Positions 32,392 through 41,044 of a DNA stretch of 63,046 nt are shown here, piece by piece; positions within the stretch are counted from its first letter, which is position 1, and every line of letters begins with the position of its first letter. The DNA lies in assembly GCA_017458125.1 (NCBI GenBank), contig JAFTGB010000023.1:1-63046 (forward strand). The letters run 5' to 3'. The notes below the pieces were generated by a model. The model worked only from the letters and a program-made list of their open reading frames with translations. It was not told where the DNA came from and did not search any database. The position numbers and the translations under genes were made by a program. This DNA comes from Prevotella sp. (GTDB lineage: Bacteria > Bacteroidota > Bacteroidia > Bacteroidales > Bacteroidaceae).

Positions 32392-33651
32392 TTATTTAAT
32401 AATTTTGTTCTTTATCTGAGAACGCCTGTAAGTCTTGTCAGGCATGATGGAGTTCTTGTTTCTTGCTATTTTTGAAGGAGCCGAGTTGTAGTTGCTTAAA
32501 TTGAATTGGAAACCGATAAGGTCGGAAGAAACAGTGCCGTCCTTAAAGACTCCCCAAGCAGAGGCAAAAGCCCAAGGAATGTTTGCAACGTAGGGTCTTA
32601 TGTCAGCAGGAAGACTGGTACTGTAATAATTGAAGGTGTGATTATTAGGATAGTCTGTAATAATTTCCCACCCCAACTGTTCTGCTAACCAGTGCTTCTT
32701 TTTGTTCTTTAGGTAGTAATTGATTTCAAAGGCGTGAACCACAGAGTTAACCTGATCGGTATAAAGGCCATAGACGATATGGTATGTGTTGCAGTATCCT
32801 TCTTTCTTGGCATCAAAACTGAAACCTCCCCAGTTGTTGAAATAAGCAATGTTCTCGAAACTGACATAGGCATCTTTGTCAGCGTCCAAGAATGCAGGTG
32901 TGTTCACCTTGGTCTTTTTTAATTCGCCGGCCTTATCGTCATTGTTGTACGCAATGGTTACAATGTAGTAAGTAGATCTCTCGGTAATTCTGTTACCATT
33001 GTGGTCACTACCCACTGTTGTAAGATAGTCGTCAACGAACTTCAGCTCTTCTTGTTTGTTGAGTTCTGTTATCATTTCTTTGTCGGTCATTCTGTTAAAT
33101 TCATTTTCGGACAAGACAATATATTGGAACAAGTTGACCGTTCCCGTTGCCGAATACTCCCATGCTAAACGATTGTAAAGTGCTACGATGTTTTGGGGTT
33201 CAACATAACTCAAAGGTTTCCCTGCTTCTTGGGTTACGTTGATTGTGGCACTTGCGCCAGAACCCGATAGGGTTATCGTGGCTGTACGCGGACTTGACGA
33301 AGGGTTTTCGCTGGTTGGATATACTACCATTTCCAACGTACCATTACCATTTGTCGGAGAAACAAAGAGCCAATCGGCATCTTTGCTCATTGTCCAACTT
33401 GCTGTGGAGACAACGGCAACGGACTGCTTATAGTCAACGCCGCTCTTCCCGTCAAAGTCTCCTACAAATCCTAAACTTGTACTTGTACTGCCATTCACTA
33501 AAACAGATGTAGTGGGTTGGGGCTCTGGACTGGGCGTTGGGGTTGGTGATGAATCGTCTTTATCATCGCCACCGCAAGAGGCAAAACCAATACTTAGCAT
33601 GGCAAAAGTCATTATTGCCATTGCTCTGAAGAGATAATTTTCTTTTTTCAT
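32392..33651 (-). CDS. BACON-domain lipoprotein
   Basis: Predicted surface lipoprotein of 419 residues. The start is MKKENYLFRAMAIMTFAMLS, with lipobox IGFASC followed by the usual GGDDKDD export-like stretch and a PTPTPSPEPQP linker. A BACON domain follows (about 80-140: VVSTASWTMSKDADWLFVSP then ATITLSGSGASATINVTQEA). The larger C-terminal part is not recognised. It has conserved-looking Trp/Tyr segments and ends in a basic tail (RRSQIKNKIIK). BACON modules bind glycans or mucin in several gut proteins, but here the ligand is unknown. The gene is upstream of the M6 protease and behind a long structured leader (33726-33942). AT-rich composition is shared with the M6 gene. Confidence 0.75.
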   Translation of the reverse strand: MKKENYLFRAMAIMTFAMLSIGFASCGGDDKDDSSPTPTPSPEPQPTTSVLVNGSTSTSLGFVGDFDGKSGVDYKQSVAVVSTASWTMSKDADWLFVSPTNGNGTLEMVVYPTSENPSSSPRTATITLSGSGASATINVTQEAGKPLSYVEPQNIVALYNRLAWEYSATGTVNLFQYIVLSENEFNRMTDKEMITELNKQEELKFVDDYLTTVGSDHNGNRITERSTYYIVTIAYNNDDKAGELKKTKVNTPAFLDADKDAYVSFENIAYFNNWGGFSFDAKKEGYCNTYHIVYGLYTDQVNSVVHAFEINYYLKNKKKHWLAEQLGWEIITDYPNNHTFNYYSTSLPADIRPYVANIPWAFASAWGVFKDGTVSSDLIGFQFNLSNYNSAPSKIARNKNSIMPDKTYRRSQIKNKIIK

Positions 33652-33725
33652 GTCACTTATTATTTTAGTTATAGAAAATAATGCACACACAGCGAAGTAC
33701 AATAGAATAGCGTGGCCATTCTTAT

Positions 33726-33942
33726 GCACTTAACTTTAGGGGCGAGTCTGGAATGGAACCCCTGACACTATATAAGAAATGTCCACGCCATTGACGTGAG
33801 CATAGCTCAAAGTGTCAGAGATAGCCCAAACAGGCTATTCCCTATGCCATTAATTCGACTATTCCAAATGAGTTTTCCAGACTTCTTCAGTTAAGTGCGA
33901 AATAATAAGCTTATGCATCTGCATCTCGGATTTCTCCCCGAG
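33726..33942 (-). ncRNA. Structured RNA: leader of the BACON gene or 6S-like RNA
   Basis: A minus-strand RNA starting near 33942 would fold into a long rod. GCACTTAACT (33726-33735) pairs with 33889-33898, AGTCTGGAA (33745-33753) with 33875-33883, and CTGACACT (33762-33769) with 33811-33818. A hairpin ATAGCC/GGCTAT (33821-33838) also forms, plus a 5' hairpin TCTCGG/CCGAGA (33924-33943). GCATAG (33800-33805) can also pair with CTATGC (33842-33847), giving an alternative fold or pseudoknot. It has a strong promoter (33949-33980) and no gene in this stretch. It could be a stand-alone RNA (6S-like or Bacteroidales-1-like) or a 290-nt regulatory leader of the lipoprotein/M6 operon. No tRNA or tmRNA signature is present. 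Confidence 0.6.
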
Positions 33943-33948
33943 ACAGTG

Positions 33949-33980
33949 CAAATTTACAACATTTATTTGTTATAACAAAA
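33949..33980 (-). promoter_or_regulatory. Promoter of the structured RNA / BACON-M6 operon
   Basis: The minus strand reads TAAATTTG (33949-33956) with TTTTG (33976-33980) 19 nt upstream. No other -7 box lies closer to the BACON gene, so this may be the operon promoter too. Confidence 0.65.
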
Positions 33981-34114
33981 TAAAATAGAAAAAAATATAG
34001 ACGGGGCATTATAGAAGGGGTATAGAAGGGGCATAATTGCTAATTACTTAATTACCCGTGTCATTTGATACCCTTTTGTGCCTTTAAAACATGGGTTTCA
34101 ATGTGTTAATTTGC

Positions 34115-34165
34115 AAAATATCGCATTCTGTGATATGATTTTTATGTAAAATATCGCATTTTACA
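34115..34165. repeat. Direct repeats and palindrome upstream of the HU-like gene
   Basis: AAAATATCGCATT occurs at 34115-34127 and 34148-34160, exactly 33 bp apart. The second is part of a palindrome, TGTAAAAT-ATCGC-ATTTTACA (34145-34165). They lie about 90-140 bp upstream of the promoter at 34231-34261. The rest of 33981-34230 shows no gene; a short direct repeat TATAGAAGGGG is at about 34010-34030. Confidence 0.65.
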
Positions 34166-34230
34166 GGGATTACCATCATGACATGCATACTGCCATGCAT
34201 TTAGGATTCCACCTGGACTACCCTGTTTGC

Positions 34231-34261
34231 TTGCACCATTGCGGAAAGGGTTGTACCTTTG
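34231..34261 (+). promoter_or_regulatory. Promoter of the HU-like gene
   Basis: TTG (34231-34233) and TACCTTTG (34254-34261), 20 nt apart. Transcription would begin near 34268, giving an 80-nt leader. Confidence 0.7.
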
Positions 34262-34348
34262 CCAACGCAAACAAGACAAGAAACAGCGCTGAAGAGTCAA
34301 GGATGCAAAACAGTTAACACAAAGTCAAACTAAAACCTATTAAAAATT

Positions 34349-34783
34349 ATGGCAGTACGCATTAACGTTCACAAGAACACCAACAGCAAGTCGCTCGCCT
34401 TCGGCAAGTGGTATGGCTACGTAGACAACGACGCCCCCATCGGCATCGCCGACCTGGCAGCTCACATGTCAGAACACAACACCCCTTTCAGCCCCGGCAC
34501 CATCGCCGGCGTGCTGACGGACATGGTGCACTGCATCCGTGAACTCAACCTCAACTCGGTGCCCGTCAAGCTGGACAACCTGTGCATCTTCAAGGCCAGC
34601 GTCGAGACCAACGGCATCAACGACCTGGCTGAGTTCACCATCGCCAAGGGCATCAAGCGCATCCGCCTGTCGGCTCAGGCTACTGGCGACTACACCGCCG
34701 ACGAGCTGACCAAGGCTGGTAGCCTGGAGCTGTCGAAGTTGGCCAAACAGATGATTGATGAGGCCAAGGAACATGAGGGATAG
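34349..34783 (+). CDS. HU-like DNA-binding protein
   Basis: Predicted cytosolic DNA-binding protein of 144 residues in the HU/HIG-like group of Bacteroidetes (longer than the 90-residue classical HU). The start MAVRINVHKN leads into a fold with helix LADLAAHMSEHNTPFSPGTIAGVLTDMVHCIRELNLNS, then beta-strands and RIRLSAQATGDYTADEL. These often occur beside VirE and M15/amidase genes in Bacteroidales, four kb away here. It has its own strong promoter with repeats upstream and a terminator immediately after, so it is monocistronic. A general chromatin role or a role in the island are both possible. Confidence 0.85.
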   Translation: MAVRINVHKNTNSKSLAFGKWYGYVDNDAPIGIADLAAHMSEHNTPFSPGTIAGVLTDMVHCIRELNLNSVPVKLDNLCIFKASVETNGINDLAEFTIAKGIKRIRLSAQATGDYTADELTKAGSLELSKLAKQMIDEAKEHEG

Positions 34784-34794
34784 ATAGTCCTGAC

Positions 34795-34834
34795 AAAAAA
34801 ATCCCGTTGCCTATCAATGGCAACGGGATTTTTT
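34795..34834. terminator. Bidirectional terminator between HU-like and small-peptide genes
   Basis: AATCCCGTTGCC pairs with GGCAACGGGATT around a 7-nt loop, with A-tract on one side and T-tract on the other, so it can end transcription from both directions. Confidence 0.9.
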
Positions 34835-34835
34835 G

Positions 34836-35012
34836 TTACTCTTCGTCGAAGTATTCTTCATCTTCGTCCATCCAGAAGCCTTCGCGGGCGTCAGCTTCCT
34901 TGCCGCTGCCTTCGCCGCCGGAGGTCATGCCTTCGAGGGAGGCACTGACAAGCAGTTGGCATCTGATGACGGTGACGGTCATCGCGGGGGCTATATATAC
35001 TTTTTTCTTCAT
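34836..35012 (-). CDS. Small acidic Gly/Ser-rich peptide, 58 residues
   Basis: A short frame starting MKKKVYIAPAMTVTVIRCQL, then GMTSGGEGSGKEADAREGFW and an acidic tail (MDEDEEYFDEE). The pattern of a basic start, a hydrophobic stretch, a Gly/Ser linker with conserved-looking KEADAREGFW, and an acidic end recalls a widespread but unnamed Prevotella small-protein type. It begins 47 bp after the giant PL1-CE8 gene, separated by four tandem TTTTAACC octamers (minus strand GGTTAAAA), and ends at a terminator. That position makes it the last gene of the C1 peptidase/PL1-CE8 operon. Function unknown; a precursor peptide is one possibility. Confidence 0.65.
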   Translation of the reverse strand: MKKKVYIAPAMTVTVIRCQLLVSASLEGMTSGGEGSGKEADAREGFWMDEDEEYFDEE

Positions 35013-35026
35013 AGTCGTGTTCTGTG

Positions 35027-35058
35027 TTTTAACCCTTTAACTTTTTAACCTTTTAACC
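35027..35058. repeat. Four tandem octamers before the small-peptide gene
   Basis: TTTTAACC, CTTTAACT, TTTTAACC and TTTTAACC run with an exact 8-bp period from 35027 to 35058, filling the gap between the PL1-CE8 stop and the small gene. Confidence 0.75.
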
Positions 35059-35059
35059 C

Positions 35060-38000
35060 TTACTTTACGATTACTTTCTTACCGTTCACGATATACAGTC
35101 CCTTGGTGGGCTGTTCCACGCGCTGACCGTTGAGATTGTAGTAATTTTCGATTTTCGATTTACTATTTTCTATTTGAGAAATGCCAGTGGTCTCGCTGTC
35201 GCTGTCGACGCTGAATGTCAGCTGGCGGGCGGGAGTGGCACCTGTGTAGGTGAACCAGCCGCGGAAGGCCTTGATAGTGTTATCGTCAGCGGCGTGGTAG
35301 AGCACGTTGTTGCTGAAGAAGTAGCTGCCCTCGGGGATGTCGCCCTTGGTGTAGGTACCGACGAACTGCCAGTTGCCGAAGGTCTGTGTCGGTGCCTCGC
35401 TGTACTGGACGGTGACACCGTTGAAGGTAGCTTTGCCGACGTCAGTCTTCACCCTGATGGCATAGGGCTGGTTGGCCACGATGTTCGTCGCAGTGCTGAA
35501 CTTCAGGTTCTCTGCCGTGCTCTTGTCGCTCAGTGCAGCCACCTTGACGTCGTTGCCGAAGGCTGCCTTCACCTGAGCCTCCGTCAGGTCGAAGGGCAGG
35601 ACGATGGTGTTCCACTTGTCGGCACCGATGCTGCGCGTCAGCTCTACCGTGCGCTCCTCGTTGTCGGTAGCGGCGATGCGGCAGACGTTGTAGTAGCTGT
35701 TCTCGTCGAGCACCACGTCATCCTCGTAGATGTGCTCCGGCGTGAAGCCTAACTTGTTGACCACTCCTGCGTAGATGTCAAGAGCGACAGCGTCGTCCAG
35801 CACACCGTTGATGTTAGCACCAGTCGGGCCCGTCAAGCTGTAGTTGGCATTGATGGTCGGGTCAAAGTCGTAGATGTGCAGGTTGGCCTCGCCGGCAGCG
35901 ACGCCGCCACCCATGTTCTGCCATGTGTACGATAAGTCGTTGCCAATCTCGTTCTTCAGGTTGAAGTAGTAGACGTTAGCATTGGCACCACCCCAGTCGC
36001 GGCCTAAGTTGGCTTGAATGTAGGTGCGGTCCGTCTTCTTGACGGTGCAGTCGCGGAAGATGTAGGCCTCCGTTGCCGACGGGCTGTTGGCGGTGATGTA
36101 GGCCGTGGCTCTCTGGTCGCTGTAGCCGCCGATGGTGAGGTCGCAGTTGTCGAACACCACCTCGCCGCCGCCGAAGATGTAGTCGGTGTTACCCACGATG
36201 TTGCAGTTCTTGACATAGATGCTGCCGCTGCTGTAGAATGTGTCCTGCGAACCGATGAACTCGCAGTTGTGGAGCTCGCAGCCCGAGGGGTTGTTCTCGA
36301 AGGCAATGGCGGCGGCACGCTCGGTGATAGCCTTGCTGTCGGCAGCCTTGTAGCCGCTGTCGTTGGGACCCAGCGTGCGGTCGTACGTGATGCTCTGGCA
36401 TCCGTTGGGCATAACGCCGTCAATCACCTCTTCATCCGTATAATACTGGTTGAAGCTGTTCTCGAAGATGATGTTCTCAGCCTTGAAGCCGCTGGCAGAT
36501 CCTCTCAGCAGTACGGTAGCGCCCCAGCGTACGGGGTCAATCATCTTGATGCTGTTGCGCGTCATGGCACGGTCTTTGTCATAGACACCGCTGGCATTCA
36601 GGCTGTAGTATGCGTAGCCAATGCCGTAGTAGAAAGTGATTTTGGCTTTCCCCGTGCCGGTAGTCGTGAAGGTAACGTTAGCCTGGTCTATGACGACCTG
36701 CTCGCGGTAGATCTGTCCGCTGGTCAGCTTGATGACGGGAGCCGAGATGTTGCCGGCCTTGGCTGCAGCTAAGGCGTTGGTCACCGACTTATAGTTGTTA
36801 GCCGTCTCCACGCTCAGCTTGTTGTCCACGATAATCGTCTGCTCAGTGGCGGCGGGGGAAGCAGCCTCGGGGAAGTAGATGTTGAAGGTGACAGCTTCCT
36901 TCACCACCTTGAAGCTCTCTACCGACAGCGGTGACAGTGTGCCGACGTTGGAGCTGATGACGTAGGTGCTGGGCATCAGCGAGGCGGTGTAAGAGGTGGC
37001 TCCTGCCTCACATTGCACTTGTGTCGTCTGGTTGCTGGTGTTCGTGAACGTCAGCGTGAAGGCCTTGGCGGGAGCGTTGGTGATGGCACCGCTTACGGTC
37101 TGGGCGGTGGCTTGCTCAATGGTGAACACGCCTAAGTCGCCAGCAGCACTGACAGTCGTTGACGTTGGCGAACTGATGACGTAGGCCACGTCGTCGCTCA
37201 AGCCAGGCGTATAGGTGTCGGCAGGGAGAGACAAAGTGAATGCGGCATTCGCGATGACAGCCGTGTAGGGCTGTCCGTTACCGTTGGCAGTGAAAATGAT
37301 GGGAGTATCATTGATGTCGGCACCTGAGATGGTTCCGCTTACTTCGTACAGCGTGATGGGCTCTATCTTAATGTAGCTGAGGTAACCGATGCCTACAGCT
37401 TTCATCTCTACCGTACCGTCGGCAGTAGCCACATAATATTCGTTATACAGCTGGCCGTCGATGGTGAAGCCGGTCTCGCTACCGCCGTTGTAGCGGCCCC
37501 ACGTCAGCTTGGAACCTGCGTAGACGGGAACCTTGAATGTCGTGCCGTCGTTGCATTGTGCCCACTGGTCAGAACGCGAGGCATTGTTCAGCTTGCCCGC
37601 ATCGGTGTTAACGACCAGCGAGTAGTCGTTGACGGTGTACGTGTATTCCGCGCTTCTCTGCAGTGCAAACTCAGGAGCACCATTGCTCTTGCCGAAATTC
37701 CAGGTGTTGGTGTAGCCTTCTGTGGGTGCCAGTGCCTCGACAAAGGCGGGACCAGTGACGGTGATGCTCTTGATGAAGCCATCAGCAGGACAAGTCATGG
37801 TCACGTTCATGTCCTCCGTGGCAGTGAAGGTGTCGCCATTGCCGTACTCAACACCCCCTATGGTCAGCTTGGTTTCGCCGTAGAGGGCGAATGTGATGGT
37901 TGCGCCCTCGGGCACGCCGGGAAGCGTCAGCACGGTGTTGGCTCTTATTTGTGCCCAGTCGGCGTTGTTCTTCCCTAACTTACCGCTCGTAGCGTCAACC

Positions 38001-41000
38001 TCCAAATCGGGTGCGTTGGCTGCTTCTTCTGCTGTCGTAGGAGCGAGGCTTCCACTGTTGCCCTCAAAGTTGGAAGTTGCTTCCATCATGGCAGTAGCGA
38101 GATCGTAGACGGTAGTGAAAATCTGTTTCTCGCCGCTGATTTTGCCGTTGATGGTGACACGGCCGAGTGCCACTTGCTTGTCCGTAGTACACTTACCAAT
38201 GTAGATGCGTAGAGTGACGGCATTGCCTGATGAATGGGAGGCTGTTGCCATGGTATAAGAGTGGTTTATGGCCGGGTTTGATTCAGAAACATCATTCCCG
38301 TCTCTGTTGATAGCAGCATCAGTAGCCAGTTCTTCGGTTACTTCAGTTCCATCAATGAAGTCGACATCTATGCTGGGGTTACCCGTTCCGCACTTTACGG
38401 CATCAAATGACACACTCGTTGGTGTGAAGGTGATGCCAGGATAGGGTTTGAAAGTCCACTCCACGTAATAGTCGGTGTTTCGTTCCACTCTGGGATTATG
38501 GTCAGCCGTTGGGTTGAACTTAGTGATGACATTGCCGCCATACGTGGCTGTAGAGTTGACTTCTATCTTGGCACTCATAGTCCAGGAGCTACTTAGCGTC
38601 ACATCGTCAACAGATGTCGTGGCCGTGCTGTTTGCGCCGTTTGCCATACTCCAAGTGATGCTGAAATCCTGCCCTTCTCCCTGTTCTTCGGTGTTAGCAA
38701 CTGGATAGGTCACGGAAATGTACGACAGGAACTGGTTGCCTACGTTGACGGCAATCTCGGTAGGCTCGTCGCCAGTGTAGGTGTAGGTGTAGACGACGTT
38801 GCCTTGAGCACCGTGTGTGTCGGCATCGTAAGTAATTTCTTCACCATTGAAGGAGGCATTGTAGGTGTAGTAGACCTTTGCCGTCACGACAGATCCCTTA
38901 ATGACGGGAACCATCATGTCTTTCTGCTGGTTGTTCATCCACTCGTCGTTGTGGCCGTCATGCGAACCGCCAAGCATTTTGATGCCGAGGTCGATGGTGG
39001 CATCGCCGATGGTGACCTGCTGTACGTTGGCGTTGACAGAACCGTCATAGTCAACGGCTCCGTTGCTCTTGCCGAAGTACCATGTCACGGTCTTGTCAGC
39101 CGTCACGTCGCTCATGCTGACGGTGTTGGCCGTAAAGACGGGGTTCAGTGTGACGTCGGCTGTCGGCGTGTAGTTGGCACCGATGGCGTAGGTGGTGGTG
39201 CCGTCGCTCCAGCCTGTCAGAGTGTAGCCAGTCTTGTATAGCGTTTTGTTTGTAGGAATGGTCACGCTCTCATCCGCTGTGACGGTGACGGCAGCCGGTG
39301 CAGTGCCATAGGCATCCGCATCGTTATTAGTGAACGTCACGGTGTATTCTTCGGGAGTCCCTTGTGTGTACTCGTAGATGATGCCTTCCCAGCGAGCTTT
39401 TGAACCCTGTACGGATAGCGTGTATAGTGTATTGGCCTTGACGGAAATCTTGATGCCGCCCGTTACACCGTTCCCATTGTTAAGGATCTTAACGTCTGAT
39501 TTTCCGTCGTATGCAACAGACTGCGTGCCATCGCCTATGATGGTTCCGCTTTTTACCACACCGCCTTCATAACACCAGGTAGGTTTTGGATTACTTGAGT
39601 CACCTCCACCCATGTTGTGTGTCACTATGATGAGCGTACCGTTGTATTTGGGCACGAAAGCAATGTAGTTGTTAGTAGAAGTGCCGTCAGCAGCGAGAGA
39701 ACTGCTGTTGCTTCCGTTCACATTGCTGGTTGTAGCGTATTTGTCGAAAGAGTAAGCCACGTCCTTGTAAGTGACGGTTACGCTACCGTTAGCTATTGTC
39801 CAGTCGTTGGCATTATTCATGACGGCTGTGCCAAAAGCAATCTGGATGAGGTCGCTTCCTTCGTGGGTGACGATACCGCCATTGTTGGGGGCGGAAGACA
39901 CCTTCCACTGGTAAACACCGCTTGTCGCTTCCTCACCATACATCAAGGTGGCACCGGCGTGGTTGCTGACCTCGGAGGATACCGAGCTGGCGGGCATGGG
40001 GGTGTAGGTGTAGGAGGGAACGAACTGGGCGATACTGCCTGAGTAGCTTTCGGTGTTGGACGCGCCCTGGTTGCCTACTAATTTGATGTTGTAGTCAGTA
40101 TAGCCAGTTTTGGTAGCATAGTTCTGCCAGGCGTTTGAAATGGTGAATTTGGAGTTCTCTACATAGATGTTGCTGCGGTAGCCAGCACCGATGCCGTAGT
40201 CAGCAGCGGAAGAGCTGTAGTAGCAGTTAAGGATGTGTATCTTGCCGAAGCGGACACGCGGCATGCGCTGCTTGCAGCCGTCGTCCCACCAGCAGGCGTA
40301 GAACGTGGTGTTCAGTTTGTCTTGGTCGGTGGTAGATTCGTCGCCGCCGCCCCAGAGGTTGCTGAAACGGTGGTCGTTAGAGCCGCCGCTGCCACCAGAC
40401 CACGGGGTGATGAGGTAGCGGAAGCGGCACCAGCTGACGCAGATGTTGTCAGAGCCGTTGTTGGCATCGAGGTTGCCATCCACGCCGTCCTGGAAGTCGC
40501 AGTGGTCTACCCAGATGTTGCTGCAGTTCTGTAGTGTCAGGTTGTCGTTGCCGTCAATGTCGTAGGCTCCGGCACCCTTGAACGTCAGGTTGCGGATGAT
40601 GATGTTGGAGCAGCCGCTGAGGGTCAGGATGCCCGAGGCATTCTTAGCTGTGTCCGTGGGCTTGTTGGTGGCAGGGGCAATCTCCTCTGCCACGTGCGTG
40701 GTGTTCTCCAGCGTGGCTCCAGGCAGTCCGTAGATGGTCTTATTGGAACAGCTAACGGATATTCTTCCCGTGAAGGTAATGGTACCGTCAACGTAGATGG
40801 TCTTCTTGTCCGAGCCGCTGAGGGCTGCTTGCAGTTCCGCGAGCGTTGTGACGGTCACGGGGTTCTCGTCCTTCGAGCCTGTCACGCCGGCACCGAATCC
40901 GAAGGGGGCGTTCAGGTCGTACGATGACAGTCCGTCGGTGCTGACGGGGTCATACGTGTCAGCCCATGCCGTGACGGAGCACAGCATGGCGAGTAGCATC

Positions 41001-41032
41001 ATGATGATGCGCGTCATGGATTTTTTCTTCAT
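35060..41032 (-). CDS. Giant pectate lyase (PL1) / pectin methylesterase (CE8) fusion
   Basis: Predicted secreted bifunctional enzyme of 1990 residues for pectin breakdown. CE8 removes methyl esters and PL1 cleaves the exposed polygalacturonate by beta-elimination. A signal peptide (MTRIIMMLLAMLCSVTAWA) is followed by the PL1 parallel beta-helix (about 30-340) with VDHCDFQDG and QRMPRVRFGKIHILNCYY (about 259; Arg catalytic). The middle 1000 residues contain an InlB-type repeat and several beta-sandwich modules with shared WYFGKSNGA/WNFGKSNGA segments. The CE8 beta-helix (about 1470-1780) carries GSQDTFY (about 1594) and GNTDYIFGGG (about 1614) Asp motifs and LGRDWGG. The tail YNLNGQRVEQPTKGLYIVNG is type IX-like. 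It is 12 bp after the C1 peptidase. Unusually long for either family. Confidence 0.92.
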   Translation of the reverse strand: MKKKSMTRIIMMLLAMLCSVTAWADTYDPVSTDGLSSYDLNAPFGFGAGVTGSKDENPVTVTTLAELQAALSGSDKKTIYVDGTITFTGRISVSCSNKTIYGLPGATLENTTHVAEEIAPATNKPTDTAKNASGILTLSGCSNIIIRNLTFKGAGAYDIDGNDNLTLQNCSNIWVDHCDFQDGVDGNLDANNGSDNICVSWCRFRYLITPWSGGSGGSNDHRFSNLWGGGDESTTDQDKLNTTFYACWWDDGCKQRMPRVRFGKIHILNCYYSSSAADYGIGAGYRSNIYVENSKFTISNAWQNYATKTGYTDYNIKLVGNQGASNTESYSGSIAQFVPSYTYTPMPASSVSSEVSNHAGATLMYGEEATSGVYQWKVSSAPNNGGIVTHEGSDLIQIAFGTAVMNNANDWTIANGSVTVTYKDVAYSFDKYATTSNVNGSNSSSLAADGTSTNNYIAFVPKYNGTLIIVTHNMGGGDSSNPKPTWCYEGGVVKSGTIIGDGTQSVAYDGKSDVKILNNGNGVTGGIKISVKANTLYTLSVQGSKARWEGIIYEYTQGTPEEYTVTFTNNDADAYGTAPAAVTVTADESVTIPTNKTLYKTGYTLTGWSDGTTTYAIGANYTPTADVTLNPVFTANTVSMSDVTADKTVTWYFGKSNGAVDYDGSVNANVQQVTIGDATIDLGIKMLGGSHDGHNDEWMNNQQKDMMVPVIKGSVVTAKVYYTYNASFNGEEITYDADTHGAQGNVVYTYTYTGDEPTEIAVNVGNQFLSYISVTYPVANTEEQGEGQDFSITWSMANGANSTATTSVDDVTLSSSWTMSAKIEVNSTATYGGNVITKFNPTADHNPRVERNTDYYVEWTFKPYPGITFTPTSVSFDAVKCGTGNPSIDVDFIDGTEVTEELATDAAINRDGNDVSESNPAINHSYTMATASHSSGNAVTLRIYIGKCTTDKQVALGRVTINGKISGEKQIFTTVYDLATAMMEATSNFEGNSGSLAPTTAEEAANAPDLEVDATSGKLGKNNADWAQIRANTVLTLPGVPEGATITFALYGETKLTIGGVEYGNGDTFTATEDMNVTMTCPADGFIKSITVTGPAFVEALAPTEGYTNTWNFGKSNGAPEFALQRSAEYTYTVNDYSLVVNTDAGKLNNASRSDQWAQCNDGTTFKVPVYAGSKLTWGRYNGGSETGFTIDGQLYNEYYVATADGTVEMKAVGIGYLSYIKIEPITLYEVSGTISGADINDTPIIFTANGNGQPYTAVIANAAFTLSLPADTYTPGLSDDVAYVISSPTSTTVSAAGDLGVFTIEQATAQTVSGAITNAPAKAFTLTFTNTSNQTTQVQCEAGATSYTASLMPSTYVISSNVGTLSPLSVESFKVVKEAVTFNIYFPEAASPAATEQTIIVDNKLSVETANNYKSVTNALAAAKAGNISAPVIKLTSGQIYREQVVIDQANVTFTTTGTGKAKITFYYGIGYAYYSLNASGVYDKDRAMTRNSIKMIDPVRWGATVLLRGSASGFKAENIIFENSFNQYYTDEEVIDGVMPNGCQSITYDRTLGPNDSGYKAADSKAITERAAAIAFENNPSGCELHNCEFIGSQDTFYSSGSIYVKNCNIVGNTDYIFGGGEVVFDNCDLTIGGYSDQRATAYITANSPSATEAYIFRDCTVKKTDRTYIQANLGRDWGGANANVYYFNLKNEIGNDLSYTWQNMGGGVAAGEANLHIYDFDPTINANYSLTGPTGANINGVLDDAVALDIYAGVVNKLGFTPEHIYEDDVVLDENSYYNVCRIAATDNEERTVELTRSIGADKWNTIVLPFDLTEAQVKAAFGNDVKVAALSDKSTAENLKFSTATNIVANQPYAIRVKTDVGKATFNGVTVQYSEAPTQTFGNWQFVGTYTKGDIPEGSYFFSNNVLYHAADDNTIKAFRGWFTYTGATPARQLTFSVDSDSETTGISQIENSKSKIENYYNLNGQRVEQPTKGLYIVNGKKVIVK

Positions 41033-41044
41033 TTGTTTTAATAT

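Noticed and set aside
33726-33942. Possible tRNA or tmRNA from the long closing stem and a GGTTCCATTCC-like stretch
   Set aside because: No 7-bp acceptor with CCA end, no proper T-loop stem, and no tag-peptide frame. Kept only as a structured RNA.
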